From assembly GCF_000374825.1 (NCBI RefSeq), contig NZ_KB895378.1, positions 79,048-143,047 on the forward strand: 64,000 bases of DNA, given 5' to 3'. The position numbers and the translations under genes are program-made. Under the pieces are notes generated by a model. It was not told the DNA's origin. It did not search any database and saw only the letters and a program-made list of their open reading frames with translations. How positions within the stretch are numbered: position 1 is the first letter of the stretch; the number at the start of each line of letters is the position of its first letter. The DNA is from Paenibacillus sanguinis 2301083 = DSM 16941 (lineage in GTDB: Bacteria; Bacillota; Bacilli; Paenibacillales; Paenibacillaceae). Shown piece by piece: positions 45,248 to 54,224 of the stretch.

Positions 45248-45405
45248 CTCCTCTCATCCGGACTATACCGTCGGCCTTGGATTCGCACCAAGTCAGTCGC
45301 AGTCATCCTCAAGGACCACTGCGAGTCGCGGGCTTGAACTGCTTGCATCATTCATATTGCAAACAGCCTCACCGCCGGTCAGGAATTTCACCCTGCCCCG
45401 AAGAC
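45248..45405 (-). promoter_or_regulatory. FMN riboswitch (RFN element)
   Basis: On the minus strand the conserved blocks occur in order: CTTCGGGGCAGGGTGAAATT, CCTGACCGGCGGTGA, GCCCGCGA, TTGGTGCGAATCCAA, GGCCGACGGTATAGTC and CCGGATGAGAGGAG. These are the fixed parts of the six-stem FMN aptamer. High FMN should favour the downstream terminator and switch the transporter off. Confidence 0.95.
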
Positions 45406-45552
45406 CATATTCATTTAAATTTTGATTACTCAAGTTGCTATTATCATACCTTATGAATTAAATATCACTCTGTTACAAAAATCACAAACTAATTATATTC
45501 CTCTTGCCCATTTCCGGCAAGCCTAATCTTCAGAACATTAGCTCAGCAACGT

Positions 45553-46434
45553 TTATTCAAAGGCAGGAAGAGCGATCTCCCCATAGTTGTCCTCCAAAAA
45601 TTGCTTGATCTCCGGACCGGAAAGAGCCTTCGCCAGCTTCTGTATCGGCTCTGAATCCTTGTTATCCTCGCGGGCCACCAATGTAATGGCAAAGGCGGAT
45701 TCAGTCGTTTCTGTCAACAGCGCATCCTTCTTGGGAGTAAGCCCCACCGGACTGGCATAGGCCGGAGTCATCAGCACCAGGTCGGCATCATCCAGCATCC
45801 GGGCCAACATCAGCAGGTCCACTTCTTCAAACTTGAAGTTATGCTTATTCTCCACGATATCGGCTTGTGTCGCTTGCAGGTTGTTGTTATCCTTCAGCTT
45901 AATCACCCCTGCCCGGTCCAGCATAATCAGGGAACGAGCCAGGTTGGACGGGTCGCTGGCAATCGCCACTGTGGCTCCGTCCGGCAGCTCATCTATGGAT
46001 TGATAACGTTTGGAGTAAGCGCCATATACAGCATGATACACCGGCTGAACAGCCACCAGCTCTGTATTTTTGCTGGCATTGTATTGCTCCATATACGGTA
46101 CGTGCTGGAAGAAGTTCGCATCCACCTCGTTATTAGCAAGTGCATCGTTTGGCTGAACATTGTCGGACAGGACAACGATCTCCAGAGCAATGCCCTCTTC
46201 CTCAAGCTGCGGCTTGATCAGTTCAAGCATATCTGTCATTGGCGGAATCAGCGAGGCTACCTTCAATGTCGTCAAGCTATCTGCTGGCTCGGCAGCATCG
46301 GCGCCAGTTACCCCGGTGTTCCCTCCCGCCTGCTTGCTATTAGTCTGCGATTCAGCGCCCCCGTTCGTATTTCCGCAAGCGCTAAGCACCAGTATGATCG
46401 CCAGTAGCGGGATCAGCCATTTTCCTGTTCTCAT
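45553..46434 (-). CDS. metQ: Methionine-binding lipoprotein (MetQ/NlpA family)
   Basis: A 293-residue lipoprotein (lipobox LVLSACGNT) of the NlpA family: VVLSDNVQPNDALANNEVDANFFQHVPYM is split over the typical ligand-binding start, and FEEVDLLMLARMLDDADLV also fits. GGAGGGAG precedes ATG. It is last in the MetN-MetI-MetQ order, the usual methionine (D-Met, or sulfur-compound) importer layout. The exact ligand is from family, not proven. Confidence 0.9.
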   Translation of the reverse strand: MRTGKWLIPLLAIILVLSACGNTNGGAESQTNSKQAGGNTGVTGADAAEPADSLTTLKVASLIPPMTDMLELIKPQLEEEGIALEIVVLSDNVQPNDALANNEVDANFFQHVPYMEQYNASKNTELVAVQPVYHAVYGAYSKRYQSIDELPDGATVAIASDPSNLARSLIMLDRAGVIKLKDNNNLQATQADIVENKHNFKFEEVDLLMLARMLDDADLVLMTPAYASPVGLTPKKDALLTETTESAFAITLVAREDNKDSEPIQKLAKALSGPEIKQFLEDNYGEIALPAFE

Positions 46435-46465
46435 GTTGTTTATCTCCCTCCAAATATAATTCGGA

Positions 46466-47146
46466 TCAACGCTTATCCAGCCACCGGGATAGCGTATTGC
46501 CGGTAAATTGAATGCCTTGCACCAAAATAATCATAATCAGAATCACCGCGGTCATCAGCTCTGTTTCAAAGCGTTGATAGCCGTAGCGGATAGCGAAGTC
46601 ACCCACTCCCCCGCCCCCGACCACCCCCATCACCGTCGAGTAGGAGATGAAGCTGATCGTCGAAGAGGTAAGACCCAGCACCAGGCCGGAGCGCGCCTCC
46701 ACGTATAGAAATTTAAATACGATTTGCAGCGGCGAGGCCCCCATGGAGCGGGCTGATTGGGTAACCCCCCGTGGCACATCCAGCAGCGACTGCTCGACAA
46801 ACCGGGCATAAATAGCTATCGCCACAACCGCCAGTGGAACAGAGGCGGCCAGCGTTCCAATCGCTGTGCCGACAATCAGCCGGGTAAGCGGAATCATGAA
46901 CACCACCAGCAGCAGGAACGGGAACGAACGAATGACGTTGACACAACCATTCAAGAGATTGGACCATAGCTTGTTCTCGTAGAGCTGCCCTTTGCCGGTC
47001 AGGAACAGCAGCGTTCCCGTCGGAAGCCCTAGCAAGACTGCGGCCAGCATCGCAATCCCGACCATAATGAACGTCTCGCCAATCGCCTCGCCAATCTGAG
47101 AGCGATATTGCAGGAAGCTCTCCCACATTAAGGCTACGTCAAACAC
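46466..47146 (-). CDS. metI: Methionine ABC transporter permease (MetI)
   Basis: A 226-residue permease with five membrane segments. Diagnostic parts: VIRSFPFLLLVVFMIPLTRLIVG, ARSMGASPLQIVFKFLY and TVMGVVGGGGVGDFAIRYGYQRF. I choose GTG 47146, which overlaps the MetN stop by 8 bases and has GGAGG six bases upstream; ATG 47128 is the alternative. The overlap implies translational coupling with MetN. Confidence 0.92.
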   Translation of the reverse strand: MFDVALMWESFLQYRSQIGEAIGETFIMVGIAMLAAVLLGLPTGTLLFLTGKGQLYENKLWSNLLNGCVNVIRSFPFLLLVVFMIPLTRLIVGTAIGTLAASVPLAVVAIAIYARFVEQSLLDVPRGVTQSARSMGASPLQIVFKFLYVEARSGLVLGLTSSTISFISYSTVMGVVGGGGVGDFAIRYGYQRFETELMTAVILIMIILVQGIQFTGNTLSRWLDKR

Positions 47147-47912
47147 CGCGCCCCTCCGTTCTCCCCAGCAGCTGCTCCCGGTAAGAAGCAGTAAATGGCA
47201 GCTGCTGGCCCGGCTCAAGCTCTGCCGGCTTCAAGGCAAAGGCATCGGTCAGCCGTCCGTTCTCCATCACGGATACCTCCCGGCAGATACTTCGTACTAC
47301 GTCCATCTCGTGGGTAACAATCACAATGGTCACACCTAACGAATGGTGAATATGAAGCAGCACCTCCAGAATTTCGGCGGTGGTCTTCGGGTCCAGCGAG
47401 GAAGTGGGTTCATCGCATAGCAGAAGCTCTGGGCGGCTTACTAACGCCCTGGCAATCGCCACCCGTTGCTTCTGGCCTCCGCTTAGCCCTGCCGGATACT
47501 GGCTGATCTTATCCTCAAGTCCTACAAACCGCAGGCATTCCCGCACCCGCTCGGCTCTTTGCCGTTTGGGAACACCGGACAATTCAAGAGGGATAGCAAC
47601 GTTACCGCCAACCGTCCGGTTGCCGAGTAAATGAAACTGTTGAAAAATCATCCCCACGGACCGCTGCAACTGCCGCAGCTGACCTTCATCCAACCCGGAC
47701 AACGTCTGACCCATCACGGTTACCAGACCCTGATCGGGGACTTCCAGTCCATTCATCATCCGCAGCAGGGTCGACTTGCCTGCACCGCTGACTCCAATAA
47801 TGCCGTGTATCGTTCCCTTCGGAATATGCAAAGACACGTCCTGCACCGCCTCCAGCACACCATCCTGCAGGTTATAGGTTTTGCTGACATGCTCCAAAGT
47901 GATGATATGCAT
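47139..47912 (-). CDS. metN: Methionine ABC transporter ATPase (MetN)
   Basis: A 257-residue ATPase with Walker A GVSGAGKST, signature LSGGQKQR and Walker B LLLCDEPTSSLD. GMIFQQFHLLGNRTVGGNVA is typical of MetN. The protein is short; usual MetN is about 340 residues with a C-terminal methionine-sensing ACT-like domain, which is absent here, so transport is probably not trans-inhibited. First gene of the importer operon. No SAM riboswitch or T-box lies upstream. Confidence 0.9.
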   Translation of the reverse strand: MHIITLEHVSKTYNLQDGVLEAVQDVSLHIPKGTIHGIIGVSGAGKSTLLRMMNGLEVPDQGLVTVMGQTLSGLDEGQLRQLQRSVGMIFQQFHLLGNRTVGGNVAIPLELSGVPKRQRAERVRECLRFVGLEDKISQYPAGLSGGQKQRVAIARALVSRPELLLCDEPTSSLDPKTTAEILEVLLHIHHSLGVTIVIVTHEMDVVRSICREVSVMENGRLTDAFALKPAELEPGQQLPFTASYREQLLGRTEGRGV

Positions 47913-47987
47913 CTTCCCCTTCCTCAGGAACCGCTATCCTGTATCACTTATTTCAAACCACTGTTACATCTATTTTACACCTGTAAA

Positions 47988-48016
47988 TTATAGCTTATCA
48001 TTTAACCTGTGTCACC
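47988..48016 (-). promoter_or_regulatory. Sigma-A promoter of the metNIQ operon
   Basis: GTGACA (one mismatch to TTGACA), a 17-base spacer and a perfect TATAAT on the minus strand, 75 bases before the metN ATG. Confidence 0.75.
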
Positions 48017-48058
48017 AATTTTTAATATATATTTAATAATTCAATGAAGGAGTAACAA

Positions 48059-48102
48059 CAAAAAAAGCGCAAGGCTTAAGGTATCTCCCTTATCCTTGCG
48101 CT
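48059..48102 (-). terminator. Terminator of the SDR gene
   Basis: On the minus strand AGCGCAAGG pairs with CCTTGCGCT with an inner AAGG/CCTT stem, followed by seven Ts. Confidence 0.93.
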
Positions 48103-48133
48103 ACCAGTCTTCCCGATAACCATATTCTGAATT

Positions 48134-48898
48134 CTAAATAGCTGGCATCACATTGCCGCCGTTGACCGGAATATAAGCCCCTGTAATAAATGCCGCCAGA
48201 TCGGATGCCAGGTAGGCTACCATATTGGCGATCTCCTGGTCCTCACCACGCCGCTTAAGCGGAACGCCGTCTATATAATCTGCGTCATTGCGTTCCGACA
48301 AGTTGCGGTCCCGCTCGCCAATCGTCCAGCCCGGTGCTACCTGATTCACCGTCACCGCATGCTCTCCAACCTCCTTGGCAAGCACGCGGTACACACCATC
48401 CATGCCTCGCTTGCCCGCTACATAGGCGGATTGAGTCGGGAAATTCTGCATGGCGCATTCCGTATTAATGCCGATGAATCTTCCCTGCTTCTTGGCGATC
48501 ATTCCCGGGACAAAGGCCTTGGCTAAAAAGACACTTTGCAGGACACAGGATGCAAATTGACTGACATAATCCTCGGCGGACTGTTCCAGAACAGAGGTCC
48601 AACCATATTGAATAACCGCGTTCGCTACCACAATATCCGGGTCGCCAAGCTTTGCCTGAACCTGCCGCCGAATAGCTGCCATGTCCGCTTCCTTGGTGAT
48701 ATCGCCCCGGACCATCATCCCTGCTCCTCCGGACTGCTCCACTTCTTGCAGCAATTCCTGCGCCTTGGCTTCATTGCTCATAAAATGAATGATGACCTTC
48801 GCCCCACAAGCGGCTAGCGTACGCGTCATCACCCGTCCCAACTGGCCCGTGGCTCCAGTAATCAGAGCTACCTTCCCTGACAAATCGATTGTAAGCAT
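48134..48898 (-). CDS. Short-chain dehydrogenase/reductase
   Basis: A 254-residue classical SDR from ATG 48898 (AAGGAGG 7 bases upstream). NAD(P)-binding GATGQLGR follows the first strand; the catalytic region has NAVIQYG, IGINTECAM (no clear catalytic Ser at the usual place, Thr instead) and YVAGKRGM (Tyr and Lys). The substrate is unknown; the GAYIPVNGGNVMPAI end is typical of 3-oxoacyl-ACP-reductase-like members. It is transcribed alone with its own terminator. Confidence 0.88.
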   Translation of the reverse strand: MLTIDLSGKVALITGATGQLGRVMTRTLAACGAKVIIHFMSNEAKAQELLQEVEQSGGAGMMVRGDITKEADMAAIRRQVQAKLGDPDIVVANAVIQYGWTSVLEQSAEDYVSQFASCVLQSVFLAKAFVPGMIAKKQGRFIGINTECAMQNFPTQSAYVAGKRGMDGVYRVLAKEVGEHAVTVNQVAPGWTIGERDRNLSERNDADYIDGVPLKRRGEDQEIANMVAYLASDLAAFITGAYIPVNGGNVMPAI

Positions 48899-49001
48899 GA
48901 ATGTGCCTCCTTTTCTCTTGTCCAACTTCAGCAACTGCCTTCAGTTTATAATGCCTTGGACCTCCCTGCAAAGAAAAAAAGTACAAGCTTGCTCACCTGT
49001 A

Positions 49002-51512
49002 TTATTCGGCTTCCCGCAACCGTTCCACCATCGTGGACTTGGACATATTTCGATAAGCGGCCAAGGTGACGATCAAGGCCAACACAGCCAGCACCGGCAG
49101 CGTGCCAAGCAAAGGCAGTGGATGCATTTGAAATTGCGTAAAGGCCAGATTGGAGGATATGCCTTTAGCCACCGCATAAGTCAAGCCCAGTCCTGCTGTG
49201 CCAGCTACCAGTCCGGTCAAAGCTACGCTATAAAGTCCTTCATACATGAGCATACTCTTCAACTGCTTGCGGGTCATGCCGATGCTCTCCAGAATAGCGA
49301 ATTCGTTCCGGCGAGAGAGCATGCCCGTAATGACCGTATTGACAAAATTTAAAATACCGATTAAGGCAATAATCAGGCTTAATCCATATCCAATCGTCTG
49401 GAAAATACGGATGAAGCTTTGCATTTCTTCCTTGTAGTCCTCCCGGGACTTGACCATCAGGCTAGAACTGGAGTCCAGCATTGATCGAACAGCCACTTCC
49501 GCTTGCCCCTGCTTCCCGGCTTCCGCATTAACGGTCGCTGACAAGATCACCGGATCCTTGACTACGTTGACGAATTCCTGGGACGGCCAATACACATTAA
49601 ACCCGCCAAGCTCGTAAAATTGTGTTCCCGCGGCATACAGCCCGTCTGATTGCAGCACCGCCATCACCTCATAGCTCTTCCCGGTATCTAGCATAAAGCT
49701 GTCCCCCGGCTGGTAATAGCTAGCATATTTTTCTGAACCAAGCAGCGCTTCCGTGATCACCACGTAATCGCCTGACGCAAAGCGCTTGGCGTCAAAGCTG
49801 CCGGCTACGATATCACGCGGCCCAACTACGCCGTACCATATTGGATCAAGACCATGAAGCTGCAACGGAACCTCGCCTCTCTCAAGGATCGAGGATAATA
49901 CGGGTGCTTCCGGGTCCTCTCTGGCCGCCAGCGGCTCCAGTATTTGGCGAATTCCCGTATTCAGCTTCAGGGTATCGGAGCTGTAGTACACTTTATCCAC
50001 ACTGACGACCCCTTCGACCTCACTCAGGCGCTGGCACAGTTCCTCTGTTAACGCGATCTCTGCTCCGCCGCTTGAATCAGCGCCATTTTCCTTGACCACC
50101 AAATCGCCTGCGATAAAGCTGTTCAGATATTGATTGATACTGAACGAAGAGATGACGGTAAAGATGATATTGAACAAAATCAGGCTAAGCGACAAGGAGG
50201 CCAGCATCAGCCACAGCTTCTTCTTCTGCCGCAGCAGATTGCTAAACGCCATGCGGTAAACCTTGGCCCCATGCGTGGACCGCTTGCTTCCCCCTCCTAT
50301 GCGGCTACCGATTCCGGCGAATTTCACCGCCTCGACCGGTGCGATTCTCGCAGCCATTCGGGCTGGCTTGCTGGCTGCTACACGTACCGTTACATAGGCA
50401 AACAATGCCGAACAAGCAAAGATCAGCGGATTCGCTGACAAGGCTGACTCCACCCGCTCCGTAGAAGCCTGCAATACCAAGGGCATGAGCCAGACCCCCA
50501 GCCCGTAGCCCAGAGCAAGACCAAAGGGAAACGCCAGAAGATACAACCGGTGTGCCTGAATCGTAATCAGGCGACGCAATTGACGTGGCGTGGTGCCAAT
50601 GGTTTTTAATAATCCGTAAAACCGGATATCCCTTACTACAGAAATATGGAAAATATTATAGATTAGCAGGTAGCCACTCAGCATAATGACGAGAATGAGG
50701 ACGATGAACGGCACTACGTTCTCCGGGTCCTCCTGCAAACCTACACTGCTATAAGCCCAGTTGACTCCATAGGGAGCATCCACCCCGGTATCCGCCAAAA
50801 TTTGTTGCAGCTTCTTCTCGATTCCCAGCGAATTGCTGAACATGACATCCAGTCGGGTCGTATTTTCATAGCTGCCCTGCAGTCGCGATTGTCTGGGGTC
50901 AATGTGGGCCAGATTTTTGTCGGCAAATGGCTTTGAGACAAAAGCCAATGCCGCCATGGGCAGATTTTTATCCGAGGGGTATATGCCGGAGACTATAAAT
51001 TCCTTGCTTACGATCTGTCCGTGGATATCAAGGTCCAGCTTGACCTTGGCCCCCAACTCGGGGATCACGCCAAGCCGCTGGAGGACCCAATCACTGAGAG
51101 CAATTTCCTGCTCCCGTTCGGGCAAGCCTCCGGCTGTAAATTGAATGAAGCTGTGCTTGGCCTCATTTTGGTCAATATAATTAATCTCCATCGGGTAATC
51201 CCGGAAGCTCTCTCCAACGGCCTGCCCCACCATAAGCGATTTGCCGTATTCCTTGATCAGAGGATGCTGAAGGATCAGCTCGGCCTCCTCGGAAGGCAAA
51301 TATTTAAAGCTGCCGTGGAAGTCGCTGCCCGACGTCCTCATCTGGGTTCGTTGCATGGATTCGTTCAGACTAAAAGACAGCATGAACACCGACGTAAGCA
51401 GCAGCGTCGTCAATACGATGGCACAGATAATAACGATATTCCGGGCAACGTTCGCCTTTAAGCTTTGACCAGCAAGGCGTCGAATGGCCTGACGGTTGTT
51501 CGTGGCAATCAT
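49002..51512 (-). CDS. FtsX-type ABC transporter permease (antimicrobial-peptide type)
   Basis: An 836-residue protein with two FtsX/MacB permease domains: a membrane segment near residue 30, a large extracellular part, three segments (about 265-390), a further segment (VISSFSINQYLN region) and a second set at the C-terminus (LALIVTLAAYRNMSK). LKTIGTTPRQLRRLITIQ and ILESIGMTRKQLKSMLMYEG are the two coupling loops. Its start overlaps the ATPase stop by 4 bases. With the ATPase and the downstream two-component genes it forms a typical Firmicutes module for peptide antibiotic efflux or cell-envelope stress (family inference). Confidence 0.93.
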   Translation of the reverse strand: MIATNNRQAIRRLAGQSLKANVARNIVIICAIVLTTLLLTSVFMLSFSLNESMQRTQMRTSGSDFHGSFKYLPSEEAELILQHPLIKEYGKSLMVGQAVGESFRDYPMEINYIDQNEAKHSFIQFTAGGLPEREQEIALSDWVLQRLGVIPELGAKVKLDLDIHGQIVSKEFIVSGIYPSDKNLPMAALAFVSKPFADKNLAHIDPRQSRLQGSYENTTRLDVMFSNSLGIEKKLQQILADTGVDAPYGVNWAYSSVGLQEDPENVVPFIVLILVIMLSGYLLIYNIFHISVVRDIRFYGLLKTIGTTPRQLRRLITIQAHRLYLLAFPFGLALGYGLGVWLMPLVLQASTERVESALSANPLIFACSALFAYVTVRVAASKPARMAARIAPVEAVKFAGIGSRIGGGSKRSTHGAKVYRMAFSNLLRQKKKLWLMLASLSLSLILFNIIFTVISSFSINQYLNSFIAGDLVVKENGADSSGGAEIALTEELCQRLSEVEGVVSVDKVYYSSDTLKLNTGIRQILEPLAAREDPEAPVLSSILERGEVPLQLHGLDPIWYGVVGPRDIVAGSFDAKRFASGDYVVITEALLGSEKYASYYQPGDSFMLDTGKSYEVMAVLQSDGLYAAGTQFYELGGFNVYWPSQEFVNVVKDPVILSATVNAEAGKQGQAEVAVRSMLDSSSSLMVKSREDYKEEMQSFIRIFQTIGYGLSLIIALIGILNFVNTVITGMLSRRNEFAILESIGMTRKQLKSMLMYEGLYSVALTGLVAGTAGLGLTYAVAKGISSNLAFTQFQMHPLPLLGTLPVLAVLALIVTLAAYRNMSKSTMVERLREAE

Positions 51513-52204
51513 TTCTGCCCCTCCCCGGTAACATTGGAGCGATTCTGAACCAGCCCGTCTTCAATCCGAATAACCCGATTTGCCATCAGGGCAATTTCCT
51601 CATTATGGGTAATCATCACAATCGTTTGCCCAAACCGCTCGCTTAATTGCTTCATCAGAATGAGCACTTCCTGGCTGGTCTTACTGTCCAGATTGCCGGT
51701 TGGCTCATCTGCCAGCACAATAGCCGGCTTGGTCGCAAGCGCACGGGCAATAGCCACCCGCTGCTGCTGTCCGCCAGACAGATTGGATGGAAGACGATCT
51801 CTCTTCCCCTCCAGCCCCAGCGCCGAGATAATGCCATCCACATAGGCCTGATCCACTGTCGCCCCATCCAGTTCGATAGGCAACACCACGTTCTCATAGA
51901 CGTTCAGGATCGGAATCAAATTATAGCTCTGAAAGATAAAGCCAACCGACCTGCGCCGAAAAATCGTTAATTCCTCATCATCCATAGCGAACAAATCATG
52001 GTCATCAATCAACACCTGGCCTTGCGTCGGCCGATCCAGCCCGCCGAGCATATGCAACAACGTGCTTTTTCCACTTCCACTGGTTCCGACAATGGCTACA
52101 AATTCTCCCCGTTCAACGCTGAGATTGATACCGTCCAGCGCCTTGACCACGGTGCTTCCCTGGCCGTAATGCTTCTTCAACTGTATGGTTTGCACGATAG
52201 GCAT
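51509..52204 (-). CDS. ABC transporter ATPase (MacB/LolD-type)
   Basis: A 231-residue ATPase from ATG 52204 (AGGAGG 8 bases upstream; GTG 52213 is too close to the site). Walker A GTSGSGKST, signature LSGGQQQR and Walker B IVLADEPTGNLD are complete; GFIFQSYNLIPILNVYENV is typical for FtsX-partner ATPases. It powers the 836-residue permease. Confidence 0.95.
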   Translation of the reverse strand: MPIVQTIQLKKHYGQGSTVVKALDGINLSVERGEFVAIVGTSGSGKSTLLHMLGGLDRPTQGQVLIDDHDLFAMDDEELTIFRRRSVGFIFQSYNLIPILNVYENVVLPIELDGATVDQAYVDGIISALGLEGKRDRLPSNLSGGQQQRVAIARALATKPAIVLADEPTGNLDSKTSQEVLILMKQLSERFGQTIVMITHNEEIALMANRVIRIEDGLVQNRSNVTGEGQK

Positions 52205-52317
52205 ACCCGCCACCTCCTATGCTTAACAAAGTCTGTCCCTTTCGGGTACAAACCCACTTTAGCAAACCAATCTAACTGTACCGTGTCTCAAAAGTAACGC
52301 CCTTGTCACATTCCACA

Positions 52318-53358
52318 TCAGGTCAGAATAGCAGGAAGATAGACGGAGAAGACGGAGCCTTGCTGCTCTTTGGACATGACCTTCATGTACCCTCCCTGGG
52401 CCATCACAATCTCCCGGGCCAGATAGAGTCCAATACCGATGCCCTCCACTTGCGCAACCCTTGGGCTTCGATAGAAACGCTGGAAAATATGGGCCCACTC
52501 ACTCTCTGCGATACCCGGTCCGGTATCGGCAATATCGATACGGACAAACATCTCCCCTTCTTGCACAGTGACCAGGATTTCCCCACCGCTAGGGGTGTAT
52601 TTCACGGCGTTTTCCAGCAGATTAAACAGTGCTTCTCCGGTCCACTTTGAATCGTGCATGGCATAGATGACCTCAGGGCAGGAAATCTGAATATCCATAT
52701 CCTTCCTGGCTGCCGCAGCCTGAATTGAGGAGACCGTAGATTTGATCGTGTCCGTAAGCAAAGACAAGCGGGGCTGAATCGTGATTAGCCCTGTTTCCAG
52801 TCGGGACAGCTTGAACAGGCATCGAATCAGCCAATCCAGCCTGGCGGCCCCGGCTTGAATTTCAGCCGCATACATTCGCGCCTGTTCCTCTAGCTGTGGA
52901 AGCTCTCCCATCAGCTCGCTGTAAAGCCGAATACCTGCCAGCGGCGTTTTCGTCTGATGCGAAATATCGGATACCAGCGTTTGAATTTGTCCCCGTTCAG
53001 CCTGTACTTGCCGCTCCCGTTCCTGCATAAGCTGCATGTACCGATACAGCTTATGCTCCAATGATGACAGCTTCGTCTCCTCGTAACCGGTTTGCCGCTT
53101 CCGTCCGCTCATCGCCGCATCGATCATCTCGTCCACCTTGGCAAATATGGCGGTGACCTTCGTCTTCAACGCCCAGACGAACAAGGCAGACAGCAGCACC
53201 GCTGCAACGCCAAAGGAAACAGCCAGTTGGATAAACGAGCCGCCTGCTCCTGCCAGCATCCCGCCCGCTCCCACGCAACCCGCACATAATACGGCCAGCA
53301 GCGCAAACAGCAAGACATAGATTTGGCCAAAGCTTAACCGGATGACTATTCGCTTCAT
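52318..53358 (-). CDS. Sensor histidine kinase (peptide/envelope-stress module)
   Basis: A 346-residue kinase from ATG 53358 (GGAGGGGGG upstream). Two closely spaced membrane segments (IYVLLFALLAVLCAG; FGVAAVLLSALFVWAL) with almost no loop, as in intramembrane-sensing kinases. The H-box is SDISHQTKTPLAGI, followed by N-box FNLLENAVKYTPSGG and G-boxes DTGPGIAESE and GIGLYLAREI. Its start overlaps the regulator stop (ATGA). It probably senses the state of the neighbouring ABC transporter, as BceS does. Confidence 0.93.
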   Translation of the reverse strand: MKRIVIRLSFGQIYVLLFALLAVLCAGCVGAGGMLAGAGGSFIQLAVSFGVAAVLLSALFVWALKTKVTAIFAKVDEMIDAAMSGRKRQTGYEETKLSSLEHKLYRYMQLMQERERQVQAERGQIQTLVSDISHQTKTPLAGIRLYSELMGELPQLEEQARMYAAEIQAGAARLDWLIRCLFKLSRLETGLITIQPRLSLLTDTIKSTVSSIQAAAARKDMDIQISCPEVIYAMHDSKWTGEALFNLLENAVKYTPSGGEILVTVQEGEMFVRIDIADTGPGIAESEWAHIFQRFYRSPRVAQVEGIGIGLYLAREIVMAQGGYMKVMSKEQQGSVFSVYLPAILT

Positions 53359-54044
53359 GATCGTCCCCCCTCCTCCGTCCACATATACCCCAGACCATAG
53401 ACGGTTTTGATCCATTTTGGCGCAGCAGGCTGCTCTTCCAGCTTGGCGCGCAGCCGCTTGATCGTTACCGTTAACGCATTTTCATCCACAAACGCCGAAT
53501 CCTGCCCCCATACTGCTTCAATTAACTGCTCCCGGGTAAGGATTTGTCCGCGATGAACCACAAGCATCTTCAGCAGCTTTTGTTCTGTCACGCTAAGCGA
53601 AAGGCTTTGCCCACTCTTGCGAAATTCCATTCTCCCAAAATCAAGCGACAGTTCCCCGGCCAGCAGCTTATCTTCTCGTCCCGGGTCACATCGGCGCAGC
53701 ACTGCCATCACTCGTGAGCGCAATACCATTAAGCTGAATGGCTTGGTTACGTAATCATCCCCGCCCAGTTCAAAACCGGTCACGATGTCAGGCTCCAAAT
53801 CATTGGCGGTCAAAAATATAACCGGTACCTGAGACGACGCTCTTACCTCCGCACAAAAATCAAAGCCGCTTCCGTCGGGCAAGCGCACGTCAAGAACAAT
53901 CAAATCAATGCCGCCCCGTGCAAACCGTTCCTTCGCCTGAGCCAAAGTGTATGTCTGCTCCGCCACAACCCCGTCGCGGGCCAGTGTAAGTGCAATCCCT
54001 TTATTCAAGCTCATATCGTCTTCCACGATCAGGATATTCGTCAT
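53355..54044 (-). CDS. OmpR-family response regulator
   Basis: A 229-residue regulator from ATG 54044. The receiver has VEDD, phospho-acceptor D52 in VLDVRLPDGSG and Lys in VTKPFSL; the C-terminal winged helix has REQLIEAVWGQD and NALTVTIKRLRAKLEE. It is the first gene of the four-gene set and should activate the ABC genes; no binding site was resolved by eye upstream. Confidence 0.94.
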   Translation of the reverse strand: MTNILIVEDDMSLNKGIALTLARDGVVAEQTYTLAQAKERFARGGIDLIVLDVRLPDGSGFDFCAEVRASSQVPVIFLTANDLEPDIVTGFELGGDDYVTKPFSLMVLRSRVMAVLRRCDPGREDKLLAGELSLDFGRMEFRKSGQSLSLSVTEQKLLKMLVVHRGQILTREQLIEAVWGQDSAFVDENALTVTIKRLRAKLEEQPAAPKWIKTVYGLGYMWTEEGGRS

Positions 54045-54159
54045 GGCTGCTTCATCCCTTCCATTCCACATAACGCGATTGCTAATTCCGCAAACATTAT
54101 ACACAATTATGACGGTAAAAGAATAACAGATATGTTGCTGCGCCAATGCCAGCCATACG

Positions 54160-54196
54160 CAAAAAGGACCTCCCCTCCATATGAGGTTACGGTCCT
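54160..54196 (-). terminator. Terminator of the serine dehydratase operon
   Basis: On the minus strand AGGACC and CCTC pair with GAGG and GGTCCT and are followed by TTTTTG, about 30 bases after the alpha-subunit stop. Confidence 0.8.
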
Positions 54197-54224
54197 GAAC
54201 GGGAGACAGCCAAAGGCTCTTCCC

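Noticed and set aside
47913..48058. SAM riboswitch or T-box upstream of metN
   Set aside because: The leader is only about 75 bases from the promoter to the start, with no conserved blocks of either element.
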